Positions 33,125 through 41,079 of a DNA stretch of 64,000 bases are shown piece after piece. Each line of letters starts with the position of its first letter. The stretch's first letter is position 1. Under the pieces are notes generated by a model. It saw only the letters and a list, made by a program, of their open reading frames with translations. It searched no databases and was not told where the DNA came from. Source of the DNA: Rhodococcus sp. 4CII (GTDB taxonomy: Bacteria > Actinomycetota > Actinomycetes > Mycobacteriales > Mycobacteriaceae); NCBI RefSeq assembly GCF_014256275.1, contig NZ_JACCFE010000002.1:3452001-3516000 (forward strand), in the 5' to 3' direction. The translations under genes and the position numbers were made by a program.

Positions 33125-33508
33125 ATGCCACTCACCGAGCAGCACACCACCCGTTACGCCGACGCCCTGATGACCCTCGCGCTGGCGGCCCGCCGGCCGG
33201 CGACCGTCGTCAACACCGGCACCGGGTATGCAGTCCGGGTCGATTTCGAGCACAGCGTCCATCTGCTGGCCACCAATGCGCCGGGGGATCTCAGTTCCGA
33301 TCCCGACGCGCAGCACCCGTGGACCGTGCGTTTCGTTCAGAGGCAGATCGAGGGCGAGGACACCCAGTTGGTCGAGGTGACCGGGGAGTGGCTCGTCGAC
33401 GCCTTCGACCGCGCCCTCGCGGCCCTGCCGATCCCCGGAATCGGGGACGAGCCCGAGACAGAACCCTCGTCACCGGCCGGTTGCGTAGCGCCGGCCCCCG
33501 CCAGGTAG
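33125..33508 (+). CDS. hypothetical protein (small, acidic)
   Basis: A 127-residue protein I do not recognise. The ATG follows GAAAGGCACC. The N-terminal two thirds look like a compact mixed alpha/beta domain (ADALMTLALAARRPATVV, HPWTVRFVQRQIEGEDTQLVEVTGEWLVDAFDRAL); the last about 25 residues are disordered and Pro/Glu-rich. No signal peptide, membrane helix or metal motif. Its end overlaps the tail of the opposing coiled-coil gene by 39 nt. It may be a stand-alone cytosolic protein; context gives no function. Confidence 0.65.
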   Translation: MPLTEQHTTRYADALMTLALAARRPATVVNTGTGYAVRVDFEHSVHLLATNAPGDLSSDPDAQHPWTVRFVQRQIEGEDTQLVEVTGEWLVDAFDRALAALPIPGIGDEPETEPSSPAGCVAPAPAR

Positions 33509-33838
33509 GCGGTCCGCAAGCCTGCCCAATCGCTCGACCGCGGGCAGTGCGTGCGCGATCTTCTCCGCGTCACGGGCGATGATCTCGGCGCTCCGGTCGA
33601 TGCCCTTTGCGCTGGCGGCGAGGCCTTCGGCGGTCTCGGCGATCTGCTGGGCCGCGTCGAGCAGCTCGGACAGGTCGTCGAGCGCCGGTCCCAGGCGGTC
33701 GATCAGCACGCCGATCTGTCGGATCCGGAGCGCGACCGTCGTGACGGCGCGTTCCCACTCGCGCAGTTCGCCGGCACCGTAGACGACGAGACGTTCCGGC
33801 CAGGTCAGTGGATTCGAGACGTGCTGCAGGATCTTGAT
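33470..33838 (-). CDS. coiled-coil helical protein with an apparent ATC start
   Basis: A helical protein whose C-terminal half is a heptad-like coiled coil (DDLSELLDAAQQIAETAEGL). The first conventional start, GTG at 33709, would give 79 residues and has no good ribosome binding site. The frame runs 43 codons further upstream with coding-like composition (NPLTWPERLVVYGAGELREW) to an ATC at 33838, which has AAGGGG followed by a 6-nt spacer. I therefore mark the gene from the ATC, giving 122 residues, and flag it as unusual. Function is unknown; it resembles phasin-like or scaffold helices in general character only. It lies downstream of a TetR gene on the same strand. Confidence 0.5.
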   Translation of the reverse strand: MKILQHVSNPLTWPERLVVYGAGELREWERAVTTVALRIRQIGVLIDRLGPALDDLSELLDAAQQIAETAEGLAASAKGIDRSAEIIARDAEKIAHALPAVERLGRLADRLPGGGRRYATGR

Positions 33839-33889
33839 GAGACTCCCCTTTCGGTGCTCAGCGGCGATGCCTCCGAAGTGGGGTCCAAT

Positions 33890-34510
33890 CTAACTGTTAC
33901 TTTCGGTTGCGCGCACGGCGCCCGGGTCGTGCCCGGTGGCCGCACGGGCATAGGAATGAATGCTGGCGATCACCTCGCCGCGTGTCCGGCGTCCGGCCAG
34001 CACTTCCATCTGATAGCCGTCCTCCATGGCCACGAAGTTGGCGGCGAGCAGGCGCGGCGGGTCGGTGAGCACGAAATGACCCTGCGCCTGTCCGACGACG
34101 AGAAGGCCGGAGTAGACGGCGATTTGACGCTCGGTCAGGGAACTGTCCAGGGCGGCCGCCTTGGCGTCGCGCAGCGATCTCGGCCAGCATTCGAACAGGA
34201 GGCGGACCAGCTCGTCGTCCGGTCCGCTGGCAACGCCGTGGTCGATGCAGGCCCGGAGGCGGTCGCGCGCGTCGGGGAATTGCTCGGCGACGCGTTCGCG
34301 CTCCTGACTGAACCGCTCGATCGCCCGTTGATACGTGTCGTAGATCAGGGCATCCAGGTCGCCGTAGTAGAGCACCGCGGCGGGGGTGACGCCGGCCTGC
34401 TCCGCGATGTCGCGAAGACGCACCCCTTCCAGGCCGCGCGCGAGCACCGCACGCTGGACGGCCTCGCCGAGTTCGGCCCGGCGGGCCCCCTGATCCTTCT
34501 TCCGTGCCAC
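33890..34510 (-). CDS. TetR-family regulator of the APC permease/nitrilase unit
   Basis: A 206-residue TetR protein. The N-terminal helix-turn-helix is at about residues 20-50 (GVRLRDIAEQAGVTPAAVLY) and a variable all-helical ligand domain follows, BetI-like in outline. It starts with GTG. It diverges from the amino-acid permease gene, and the 128-nt gap contains two inverted copies of one operator-like sequence, one of them over the -10 element of the permease promoter. This arrangement predicts repression of permease and hydrolase as well as autorepression, relieved by the transported substrate. Confidence 0.88.
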   Translation of the reverse strand: MARKKDQGARRAELGEAVQRAVLARGLEGVRLRDIAEQAGVTPAAVLYYGDLDALIYDTYQRAIERFSQERERVAEQFPDARDRLRACIDHGVASGPDDELVRLLFECWPRSLRDAKAAALDSSLTERQIAVYSGLLVVGQAQGHFVLTDPPRLLAANFVAMEDGYQMEVLAGRRTRGEVIASIHSYARAATGHDPGAVRATESNS

Positions 34511-34535
34511 TGCCGTCGCCCCTGTTCGCCCTGAT

Positions 34536-34558
34536 TCTTATATGGAGATTTAGAGAAT
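34536..34558. promoter_or_regulatory. left TetR-type operator copy
   Basis: The minus-strand reading TTCTCTAAATCTCCATATAA (then GAA) matches the right-hand site at 34591-34615 at most positions, but in inverted orientation. It lies directly upstream of the TetR GTG at 34510, suited to autorepression. It is AT-rich in a high-GC context. Confidence 0.6.
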
Positions 34559-34572
34559 ACCCGCCCAGCTGT

Positions 34573-34601
34573 TGACAGGTAGATCACACTTCTCTTAAAT
34601 T
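34573..34601 (+). promoter_or_regulatory. probable sigma-70-type promoter of the APC permease gene
   Basis: TTGACA at 34573-34578 is a perfect -35 element; 17 nt later TTAAAT (34596-34601) is a fair -10. Transcription would begin about 10 nt further and leave a short leader before the GTG at 34639. The -10 lies inside the right operator copy. Confidence 0.6.
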
Positions 34602-34615
34602 TCCGTTTAACGAAT
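34591..34615. promoter_or_regulatory. right TetR-type operator copy
   Basis: TTCTCTTAAATTTCCGTTTA (then ACGAA) contains the symmetric core TTAAA-N6-TTTAA and is the inverted partner of the site at 34536-34558. It overlaps the -10 of the permease promoter, the expected place for a repressor site. Confidence 0.6.
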
Positions 34616-34638
34616 CCGCTGCGAGCTCAGGAGCCCCC

Positions 34639-36144
34639 GTGCCAACCAATCCCACCGACGCCGAGACCAGCCTCGACCCACCACCCACCCCCACCGGAAA
34701 AGGACTCCGGGGAGGCTCCGTCGGCCTGCTCGCCGCGGTCGCACTCGGCCTGTCCTCGGTGGCGCCGGCCTACAGCATCGCGGTCACCCTCGGCTTCGTG
34801 ACGATGGTCGTCGGCGACCTCGCGCCCGCCGCCCTGCTTCTCGGGTTCGTGCCGATCCTCCTGACGGCGTTCGCCTTTCGTGAGTTGAACCGGGAGATGC
34901 CGGACTGCGGCACCACATTCGTCTGGACGACGCGCGCGTTCGGACCGCACACGGGGTGGCTGTCCGGCGGGTGGGTGGTGCAGATCGCCACCCTCATCGC
35001 GATGACGGCACTCGCCCGCGTCGGAGCCGGCTACCTCCTGGCCCTGCTGGGCCTGGACTCGTTGGCTTCCAACGGTTTCGCCGTCGTCGTCACGGCCGTC
35101 CTGCTCGTCGCCGCCGTCACCACGATCGCCTACCGCGGTCTGCAACTCGCCGCATCCGTCCAGTACGTCCTGCTGGGATTGCAGTTGATCGCCCTGTTCG
35201 GTTTCGGTGCCGCGGCATTCGCCCGCGGCGGGGCCTCCGCACCGAGCCTGTCCTGGCTCAACCCGCTGGCGTTCGGCGGTTTCGGACCGTTCGCCGAGGC
35301 CGTGTTGCTGTGCCTGTTCATCTACTGGGGGTGGGACGCGCTGATCACCGTCAACGAGGAGACCCGCGACAGCGATCGCATCCCCGGCCAGGCCGCGGTG
35401 ATCTCCACCGTCGTCCTGCTGGGGACGTACCTCTTCACCGGATTCGCCGCGATCAGCTTCGCCGGCACCGGCACCGACGGGCTCGGCCTGAGCAACGCCG
35501 ACAACGCCGCCGACATCCTCGCCACGCTGGCACCGCCGGTGCTCGGCACGGGACTGTCGAAGGTGGTCGAACTCGCCATCTGCGTGTCCGCGATCTCGGC
35601 CCTGCTCACCTGCGTGATCGGTGGCTCGCGGGCCACCCTCTCCATGGGTGCGCACGGCGCTCTTCCCCGGGCCTTCACCCGGATTCACCCCAGCTACCGC
35701 ACGCCCGCGTTCGGCACCGTGTTCTTCGGCGCGACCGCCGCCGTGCTGCTCACCGGGCTCACTCTCGTGTCGGGCAATTTCCTCGGCGACGCGATCCTGT
35801 CGATCGGCCTGCTGATCGCCTTCTATTACGGCGTCACCGGCCTCGCCTGCGTCTGGTACTTCCGCCACCGGTTGAACGACTCGCCGCGCGACCTGTTCCT
35901 CCGGGGCATCCTGCCCGCACTGGGCGCGGCGATCATGCTCGCCGCGTTCGCACGCAGCGCCCACGACATGCTCGACCCGGACTACGGGGCCACCTCGTTC
36001 CACGGCGTCGGCGGAGTGTTCCTGCTCGGTGTCGGTTCGATCGCCGTCGGCGCCGTGGTGACGGCGTTCGTCCGCACCCGCTTCCGCCGCTTCTTCCGGG
36101 ACGGCCGCACCGCCGTCGCCGAACTGACCGTCACAGAGGACTGA
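34639..36144 (+). CDS. APC superfamily amino acid/amine permease
   Basis: A 501-residue transporter with about 12 membrane helices. The APC opening is recognisable (LGLSSVAPAYSIAVTLGFV), helix 6 region FIYWGWDALITVNEETRD is typical of the amino acid-polyamine permease group, and GGSRATLSMGAHGALPRAF is the conserved loop after helix 8. It starts with GTG behind CAGGAG. It is followed 3 nt later by a carbon-nitrogen hydrolase gene in the same operon, so the imported compound is probably an amide, nitrile, ureido acid or amine that the hydrolase cleaves. Controlled by the divergent TetR protein. Confidence 0.92.
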   Translation: MPTNPTDAETSLDPPPTPTGKGLRGGSVGLLAAVALGLSSVAPAYSIAVTLGFVTMVVGDLAPAALLLGFVPILLTAFAFRELNREMPDCGTTFVWTTRAFGPHTGWLSGGWVVQIATLIAMTALARVGAGYLLALLGLDSLASNGFAVVVTAVLLVAAVTTIAYRGLQLAASVQYVLLGLQLIALFGFGAAAFARGGASAPSLSWLNPLAFGGFGPFAEAVLLCLFIYWGWDALITVNEETRDSDRIPGQAAVISTVVLLGTYLFTGFAAISFAGTGTDGLGLSNADNAADILATLAPPVLGTGLSKVVELAICVSAISALLTCVIGGSRATLSMGAHGALPRAFTRIHPSYRTPAFGTVFFGATAAVLLTGLTLVSGNFLGDAILSIGLLIAFYYGVTGLACVWYFRHRLNDSPRDLFLRGILPALGAAIMLAAFARSAHDMLDPDYGATSFHGVGGVFLLGVGSIAVGAVVTAFVRTRFRRFFRDGRTAVAELTVTED

Positions 36145-36147
36145 ACC

Positions 36148-37041
36148 ATGCGCACACTGACCATCGCCGCGATCCAGACCGCCCCGATCCCGTTCGACGT
36201 GGAGGCCACCTGGCAGCGGTTCGCCGACCAGGTCCGCGCCGTGCGCGACACGTTCCCCCACGTCGAACTCGTCGTGGTCCCCGAACTCATGCTCGCCGCC
36301 GAGGCGCCGCTCCTGCAGGCCCGCGCGGACTGGATGGACGAGGTGGCGCAGCCGCTCACCGGCCCGCACCTCGACCGGATCTGTTCACTCGCCGAGGAGA
36401 CCGGTTTGTGGCTCGTCCCGGGAAGCCTCTACGAGCGCGACGACGACAAGATCTACAACACCGCCGTCGCCGTGTCGCCGCTCGGCGAGGTCGTGGCCCG
36501 CTACCGCAAGATCTTCCCGTGGCAACCGTACGAACAGACGTCACCCGGCAACGAGTTCGTGGTCTTCGACATTCCCGGCACCGGCCGGATCGGTCTCGCC
36601 ATCTGCTACGACGGCTCATTCCCCGAAACCGCCCGCCAATTGGCGTGGCTCGGCGCGGACGTCATCATCCAGCCCACCCTCACCACCACCCGCGACCGCG
36701 AGATGGAACTGGTCTGCTCCCGGGCCAACGCCTGGACCAACCAGGTCTACGTCGTCAACGTCAACGGCGCCGACCCGGCGGGTGTCGGTGCGAGTGTCGT
36801 CGTGGACCCGGAGGGCGTCATCCGCCAGCAGGCGGGGTCGGGCGAAGAAGTCCTCGTCGACACACTCGACCTCGACGCCGTGACCCGGGTCCGCACCTAC
36901 GGCACGTTCGGCCTCAACCGTCCGTGGGATCAGCTCGCGCGGCACGGCGCACAGATACACCTCCCGATGTACGGCGCGGCCATTCGGACGCCGTCGTGGC
37001 ACGGCGACACACTCGCGATCCCGGCGTCTCCCGCCCACTGA
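36148..37041 (+). CDS. carbon-nitrogen hydrolase (nitrilase superfamily)
   Basis: A 297-residue nitrilase-superfamily enzyme with the complete Glu-Lys-Cys triad: Glu46 (VVVPELML), Lys121 (RYRKIFPW) and Cys153 (LAICYDGSFPE). The YDGSFPE sequence after the cysteine is more like the aliphatic amidase and N-carbamoylase branches than true nitrilases. Its ATG is 3 nt beyond the permease stop. Most likely it hydrolyses an amide or N-carbamoyl compound imported by the permease. A strong hairpin follows 10 nt after its stop. Confidence 0.9.
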   Translation: MRTLTIAAIQTAPIPFDVEATWQRFADQVRAVRDTFPHVELVVVPELMLAAEAPLLQARADWMDEVAQPLTGPHLDRICSLAEETGLWLVPGSLYERDDDKIYNTAVAVSPLGEVVARYRKIFPWQPYEQTSPGNEFVVFDIPGTGRIGLAICYDGSFPETARQLAWLGADVIIQPTLTTTRDREMELVCSRANAWTNQVYVVNVNGADPAGVGASVVVDPEGVIRQQAGSGEEVLVDTLDLDAVTRVRTYGTFGLNRPWDQLARHGAQIHLPMYGAAIRTPSWHGDTLAIPASPAH

Positions 37042-37050
37042 CGGCTTGCC

Positions 37051-37084
37051 GGGAGGGGTGGTTGTCGAGAGACACACCCCTTCC
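37051..37084 (+). terminator. hairpin terminator after the nitrilase-family gene
   Basis: AGGGGTG (37054-37060) pairs with CACCCCT (37075-37081); the outer bases GGG and TCC extend the stem to 10 with one wobble, around a 14-nt loop. It begins 10 nt after the stop at 37041 and precedes the GGDEF gene start at 37111. No T-run, as is common in high-GC actinobacteria. Confidence 0.6.
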
Positions 37085-37110
37085 GGGGCCGGGCCTGGAT
37101 AATTGCCAGG

Positions 37111-38166
37111 GTGAGGCCCCTCGCTGCTTCGTCCGTCGACACCGTCCTGCAGGACTATCAGCCGCGCATCCTGCGCCGCTACCTGTGGATCACGTCCGCG
37201 GTGCACGTCGCAGGTTTCGCCTTGCCTCCCATGGTCGGTCTGCCGATCCGGCCGGAGACCGCCGCCGCACGCAGCGCGGGGGTTCTCCTCGGACTGTTCG
37301 CACTTGTCGTGCTGTATAGGGCCGGGCGAAGGCCGAGTCGTCGCGCCTACCAGGTCAGCACCACGGCCGCCCTGCTCGCCACACCCGTCGTGATGTCCGG
37401 ACTCGTCCTCGCGGTGGCCCAGCTGCTCTGTGCGATCGCCGCGATGTTTCTCGCGATGTACTTCGTCGTGTTCTACCCGAAGCTCCAGGCGAGGCTCCTC
37501 GTCGGCGCGCTCACCGCGTTGATGGTGGTCGGCGTGGTGGTCGCGCCCACCGCCTTCACCCTGGTGCCGGTCGAGGTGAACACGGTGACCGTGAAGGCCG
37601 CCGTTCTCGTCGTGGGTGTGACGTGTGTGCTCGGCGCAGCCGAGATGTTCGGATCCCTGACCCGGACCCTGATCGAATCGGCCAGCACCGACGCGCTGAC
37701 CGCCCTGCTCAATCGCGCCGGCTTCGAACTCGCGTTCCGGCACGCGCTGGAAGGGGCGGGATCCGGGCCGGTCTCCGTGGCGTTGGCGCTCATCGACGTC
37801 GACCAGTTCAAGTCGACGAACGATCAATACGGTCACGCCGCCGGCGACGCCGTGCTGGTCGATCTGGCGAACTACCTCTCCGCGAGCATGCCGCGCGGCG
37901 CCCTGCTCGCCCGCGTCGGCGGCGACGAATTCGTCAGCTGCGTGGTCGGCGAAGACCACGCCGAATTGCCCACCGTGATCGCGCGTCTCGCCCGGCGCAG
38001 CCCGACCCCGTTCAGCTTCGGAACCGCGTCGTGCAGCGGTGACTCCGACCCGCTCACCATGCTGTACCGGCATGCCGACCGCGCGCTGTACGCGGCGAAG
38101 CAGCGGCACCGGCCGCCCGAACCGCCGGCCGACGACCCGTGGTTGCGGACGCGGTGGAACGCGTGA
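37111..38166 (+). CDS. membrane-anchored GGDEF-domain protein (probable diguanylate cyclase)
   Basis: A 351-residue protein with about five to six N-terminal membrane helices (residues about 25-180) followed by a GGDEF domain. The signature GGDEF is intact at residues 270-274 (ARVGGDEFVSC), and the fold start SASTDALTALLNRAGF is typical, so synthesis of cyclic di-GMP from GTP is plausible. The RxxD inhibitory site expected just upstream is not seen, so product feedback through it is unlikely. No EAL domain is fused. It starts with GTG after the terminator of the previous operon and stands alone. Confidence 0.88.
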   Translation: MRPLAASSVDTVLQDYQPRILRRYLWITSAVHVAGFALPPMVGLPIRPETAAARSAGVLLGLFALVVLYRAGRRPSRRAYQVSTTAALLATPVVMSGLVLAVAQLLCAIAAMFLAMYFVVFYPKLQARLLVGALTALMVVGVVVAPTAFTLVPVEVNTVTVKAAVLVVGVTCVLGAAEMFGSLTRTLIESASTDALTALLNRAGFELAFRHALEGAGSGPVSVALALIDVDQFKSTNDQYGHAAGDAVLVDLANYLSASMPRGALLARVGGDEFVSCVVGEDHAELPTVIARLARRSPTPFSFGTASCSGDSDPLTMLYRHADRALYAAKQRHRPPEPPADDPWLRTRWNA

Positions 38167-38222
38167 CCGAGGCGTCGCCGACATCGGAGCGTGATGCCTC
38201 CTCCTCGTCCGCCGTGGAAAAC

Positions 38223-38240
38223 AAGGGGCCATAAGCCCTA
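38223..38240. promoter_or_regulatory. DosR/DevR-like box upstream of an Rv1733c-like gene
   Basis: AAGGGGCCATAAGCCCTA has the GGG-C-N5-G-CCC form of dormancy-regulator boxes, with arms AGGGGC and GCCCT. It lies 56-73 nt upstream of the Rv1733c-like start. Rv1733c itself belongs to the DosR regulon in Mycobacterium tuberculosis. The match is approximate, so this is a suggestion only. Confidence 0.35.
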
Positions 38241-38295
38241 CACGTGCAGGCGTTTCGGTTGCACAATGGTGGTGGGCAATCACCGGAGGTGCGTG

Positions 38296-38901
38296 ATGAG
38301 CCAGACGAATGCAGCACCGATACGCCTGTGGCGACTGGGGCCGTGGAGCCGGAACCCGCTCATGCGCGGGTGCGACCGGCTGCAGTCCGTGATGGTCATC
38401 CTGGGTGTGTTGTTCGTCCTCATGATGGTGCCGCTCGCCGCCGCCTACGGAACCGCGACGTACAGCCGGCTCGACCAGCAGACGCAGGCCGAACTCTCCA
38501 GCCGGCACGCGGTGCCCGCCACGCTCGTCGAGGATTCGCACAACGGAAACGCAAGCGAACCGCTGCCCGCCTCACCCCAGTACCAGGATCATGCGAAGGT
38601 GCAATGGTCGGTGGACGGGGTCACGCACACCGCCGACGTTCCGACCGCGTCGGGTACGAAGTCGGGTCAGACGGTCACCGTCTGGCTGGACGCGAGCGGC
38701 AGCGTCGTCGCCGCACCGGAGACCGGTTCGCAGAACGCCGCCACCGCGGTGAGCGTCGCGTGCGGGATCTGGGTGACGGCGGCCGGCGGCTACAGTCTCT
38801 TGTTCCTGATCGTCCATCTGATGGCCGCCCGCCACCACCAGGCTCAATTGACGCGCGAATGGAACGAACTCGACAGGCCACCCGGGTGGCACGTCAGCTG
38901 A
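38296..38901 (+). CDS. Rv1733c-like transmembrane protein
   Basis: A 201-residue protein with two membrane helices: near residues 28-50 (MVILGVLFVLMMVPLAAAYG) and near residues 155-180. An extracytoplasmic domain lies between them, and the cytoplasmic tail is basic. The opening WSRNPLMRGCDRLQ and the motif GTKSGQTVTVWLDASG closely follow the mycobacterial Rv1733c pattern. The ATG at 38296 follows GGAGG; a GTG one codon earlier is possible. The function of the family is unknown; in mycobacteria it is induced in dormancy. A second member lies at 40286. Confidence 0.82.
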   Translation: MSQTNAAPIRLWRLGPWSRNPLMRGCDRLQSVMVILGVLFVLMMVPLAAAYGTATYSRLDQQTQAELSSRHAVPATLVEDSHNGNASEPLPASPQYQDHAKVQWSVDGVTHTADVPTASGTKSGQTVTVWLDASGSVVAAPETGSQNAATAVSVACGIWVTAAGGYSLLFLIVHLMAARHHQAQLTREWNELDRPPGWHVS

Positions 38902-38907
38902 CGACGG

Positions 38908-39846
38908 CTACCGTCCGGGCGCGCCCATCGGCGGCTGTCCGCCGCCCCCGCCCGGACCGCTCGGCGCGGACTGTGTGTTCGCCGACTTCTCGGCGACGCC
39001 GACCGTGAGCGAGATCGTCATCCCGCTCGCCGGTTCACCCGACACCGTCGCCAATTCGGCGTCCCAGCCGTCACCGAACACGTTGTCGGAATCCAGGGAC
39101 ACCTGCGACAGGTTGCGGACGCTGTTCGCGTAGCCGCTGTCGTAGGCGAAGACGGTGGTGCACGCGTCCTGCGGCACGGCGATCTGCGACGTCAAGCGGG
39201 CGTCCTCGCCGGCCACCGCGGATTCCAGTGAGTCGAACACCTCGAAGTGGATGTGCGGCCACCGCCCCGAATAGCAGGCCGGGAAGATCGACGTGAACGA
39301 CACCGTGCCGGTGGAGTCGGCCACCTGGACGCCGCGCAGGTAGTTCTGCTCCGTGAGGTCCTGGCCGTACAGCGAGTACTCGCCGTCCCGGTTGCAGTGC
39401 CACAGATAGACGGCCATGCCCTCACCGGCCGCGCAGTCCTTCGTCAGGTCCTGCAGCGTCAGTTCGATCGTCGTCGCGACCCCCTCCGCCGTCCCGGAGT
39501 ACGCACCGAAGCTGCTGCGAATGTCTCGCCGGACGATGCCCGACTCGATCAGAACGTTCGGCCCGTTGGACCCGTCGCCGGGATACGGTCCCGCCGTTTC
39601 CTGCGGCGCCGCGGCCACGCACGTGCCGTCGGTCATCGTCTCCGCGGTAGCCGCCGCTGCCGCCTCTGTCGACGACGACGAGGCTGCTGTGGATCCCGCC
39701 GTCGAGCAGCCGGCGAGCGCGGTGGCACCCGCCGCGCCGAATACGAACAATGCTCGGCGACGCGACAGCATCGACTTCAGGTCGTGGCTGAGACCGCGGT
39801 CGTGCTCGTGTGCGTCTTCGGTGTGGTGACGCGGGCCGTTCGTCAT
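38908..39846 (-). CDS. Tat-exported lipoprotein, intradiol ring-cleavage dioxygenase-like
   Basis: A 312-residue protein. The N-terminus has twin arginines (Arg29-31, SRRRALFVFG) and the lipobox LAGC with Cys47, so it should be exported folded by Tat and lipid-anchored outside. The body is a protocatechuate/catechol dioxygenase-like fold: YLWHCNRDGEYSLY, NYLRGVQVAD and CYSGRWPHIHFEV, with candidate Fe(III) ligands Tyr in CYSG and the two His in HIH. A Gly/Pro tail ends the protein. Such secreted dioxygenase-like proteins occur widely in actinobacteria and their substrates are mostly unknown. The ATG at 39846 follows AAGGAGAG. Confidence 0.85.
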   Translation of the reverse strand: MTNGPRHHTEDAHEHDRGLSHDLKSMLSRRRALFVFGAAGATALAGCSTAGSTAASSSSTEAAAAATAETMTDGTCVAAAPQETAGPYPGDGSNGPNVLIESGIVRRDIRSSFGAYSGTAEGVATTIELTLQDLTKDCAAGEGMAVYLWHCNRDGEYSLYGQDLTEQNYLRGVQVADSTGTVSFTSIFPACYSGRWPHIHFEVFDSLESAVAGEDARLTSQIAVPQDACTTVFAYDSGYANSVRNLSQVSLDSDNVFGDGWDAELATVSGEPASGMTISLTVGVAEKSANTQSAPSGPGGGGGQPPMGAPGR

Positions 39847-39944
39847 GAGTTCTCTCCTTGGCTCTTCCGGTATTGCGTCCATACAAACGGTCGCCGGTAC
39901 GAGGGCCCTGGAGAGTGGCTGTGGAGTCGCTGTGAGAGTAGATC

Positions 39945-40163
39945 TCACACGGATCCGGCATCAGCTGTGCCGGAACGTGTCTCGGTGTCGGAGAGTGTCG
40001 CGGTGTCGGAGTCGTGCGTGAAGGGGATGCCGAGGGCAGCGAGGAGCATCCGGCAATCGTCGGCGTCGATCGAGTGATGGGCGACGGTCCGTCGAGCCTT
40101 CCGGACGGACTCTTCGTCGAGGTCCCGTTCGCTCTCGAAGATAGAAGCATCCCTGTCGGACAT
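39945..40163 (-). CDS. small hypothetical protein
   Basis: A 72-residue, strongly charged protein, start ATG at 40163 behind AAAGGTGGGAG. The central part (ESVRKARRTVAHHSIDADDCRMLLAALGI) looks like two helices with a His-His and a single Cys; the C-terminus is Ser/Thr-rich and disordered. No family recognised. It lies 98 nt upstream of the dioxygenase gene on the same strand and could be cotranscribed with it. The good ribosome binding site and charged composition argue for a real gene. Confidence 0.6.
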   Translation of the reverse strand: MSDRDASIFESERDLDEESVRKARRTVAHHSIDADDCRMLLAALGIPFTHDSDTATLSDTETRSGTADAGSV

Positions 40164-40285
40164 GGCTCCCACCTTTCGTCGGGATTACCTGGATAACCCG
40201 AAGTGAGTCCGCCGAAACCGCCGCCCGCCGGCGCACGATCTGCAGCCCCGCACCGCGCAGTCACGCGGCGCGACGGCGGGGAGAA

Positions 40286-40873
40286 TCAGCGGCTGTAGGT
40301 CGCGAACAGCCTGCTGAGGCTCTCGTCCCAGTACTGCTGGCGGCGACGTTCGACCGCGCGAGCGCAGAGCGCCCACACGGCGCCGAGCAGCAGCGCGCCC
40401 GCGCCGAGAGAGACGAGCACTCCCGCGACAGCGGAGCTCACGACGTCGGAGGTGGTGATCCGCGGGCCGGCCCAGTTTCCGTCCGCATCGACGACGATGC
40501 GCTTCTCGGTGCCCGCCGGCGTCCCCGACGGCACCTCGATGGTCTCGGTGTGGACCTCGGACTGCCACATCCACGTCGACTCCACCATCGGAGTGGTCCG
40601 GATGGACCCGCGGGGCGACATCGTGATCGGGGCATCCGCGCTGGTGACGGCCTCGACGACGGTCGTGGTGGCGTGTTGCTGCGCGACCCGCTCGCCGGCT
40701 TCCTGCCACTGCCAGGTGCCGACCACACCGGCGAGCACGATCAGGAGGCCTGCGCACGTGACGACGACGGTTCGCAGCGTGGCCGCGAAGCGATCGACCG
40801 GTCGCGCGAACGGGTTGGACGGTCGACCCGACACCGAGTACGTCACGGTTGCCTTCGAGCGACCCAACACCAT
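40286..40873 (-). CDS. Rv1733c-like transmembrane protein, second copy
   Basis: A 195-residue protein with the same plan as the one at 38296: a SNPFARPVDRF opening, a first helix near residues 35-53 (VVVTCAGLLIVLAGVVG), an extracytoplasmic segment with SGTPAGTEKRIVVDADGNW, a second helix near 145-170 and a basic tail ending in SLSRLFATYSR. Divergence between the two copies is high, so they are not a recent duplication. They face each other across the dioxygenase and the small unknown gene. Function unknown. Confidence 0.8.
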   Translation of the reverse strand: MVLGRSKATVTYSVSGRPSNPFARPVDRFAATLRTVVVTCAGLLIVLAGVVGTWQWQEAGERVAQQHATTTVVEAVTSADAPITMSPRGSIRTTPMVESTWMWQSEVHTETIEVPSGTPAGTEKRIVVDADGNWAGPRITTSDVVSSAVAGVLVSLGAGALLLGAVWALCARAVERRRQQYWDESLSRLFATYSR

Positions 40874-41007
40874 TCACCTCATTATTTCGTTCACGTTAAA
40901 AGTCTGCATCAACAGTGTCACCGCTGATCAGGCCGCAGGGAAACCCAAAACGGCAAACTTGACGAGTCTCACACTCGTGCGACACGCCCGGGAACGAAGG
41001 TCAGGGC

Positions 41008-41035
41008 CGGTCCCGCACACCGCGGTGCGGGACCG
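41008..41035 (-). terminator. strong hairpin downstream of the pirin gene
   Basis: CGGTCCCGCAC (41008-41018) and GTGCGGGACCG (41025-41035) are perfect 11-bp arms around six bases. It begins 45 nt beyond the stop of the leftward pirin gene (41080) and lies in a 206-nt gap before the Rv1733c-like gene, so it most likely ends the VOC-pirin transcript. Confidence 0.65.
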
Positions 41036-41079
41036 ACAACTTCGGCAACCCGAACGGAAGAACCGGATTCCGGCCCGTG

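Noticed and set aside
33551..34534. 327-codon frame opposite the TetR gene
   Set aside because: Antisense shadow; the TetR helix-turn-helix on the other strand is clear.
34627..36369. 580-codon frame opposite the APC permease gene
   Set aside because: Extremely Glu/Gly/His-rich shadow; the permease has strong membrane-helix structure.
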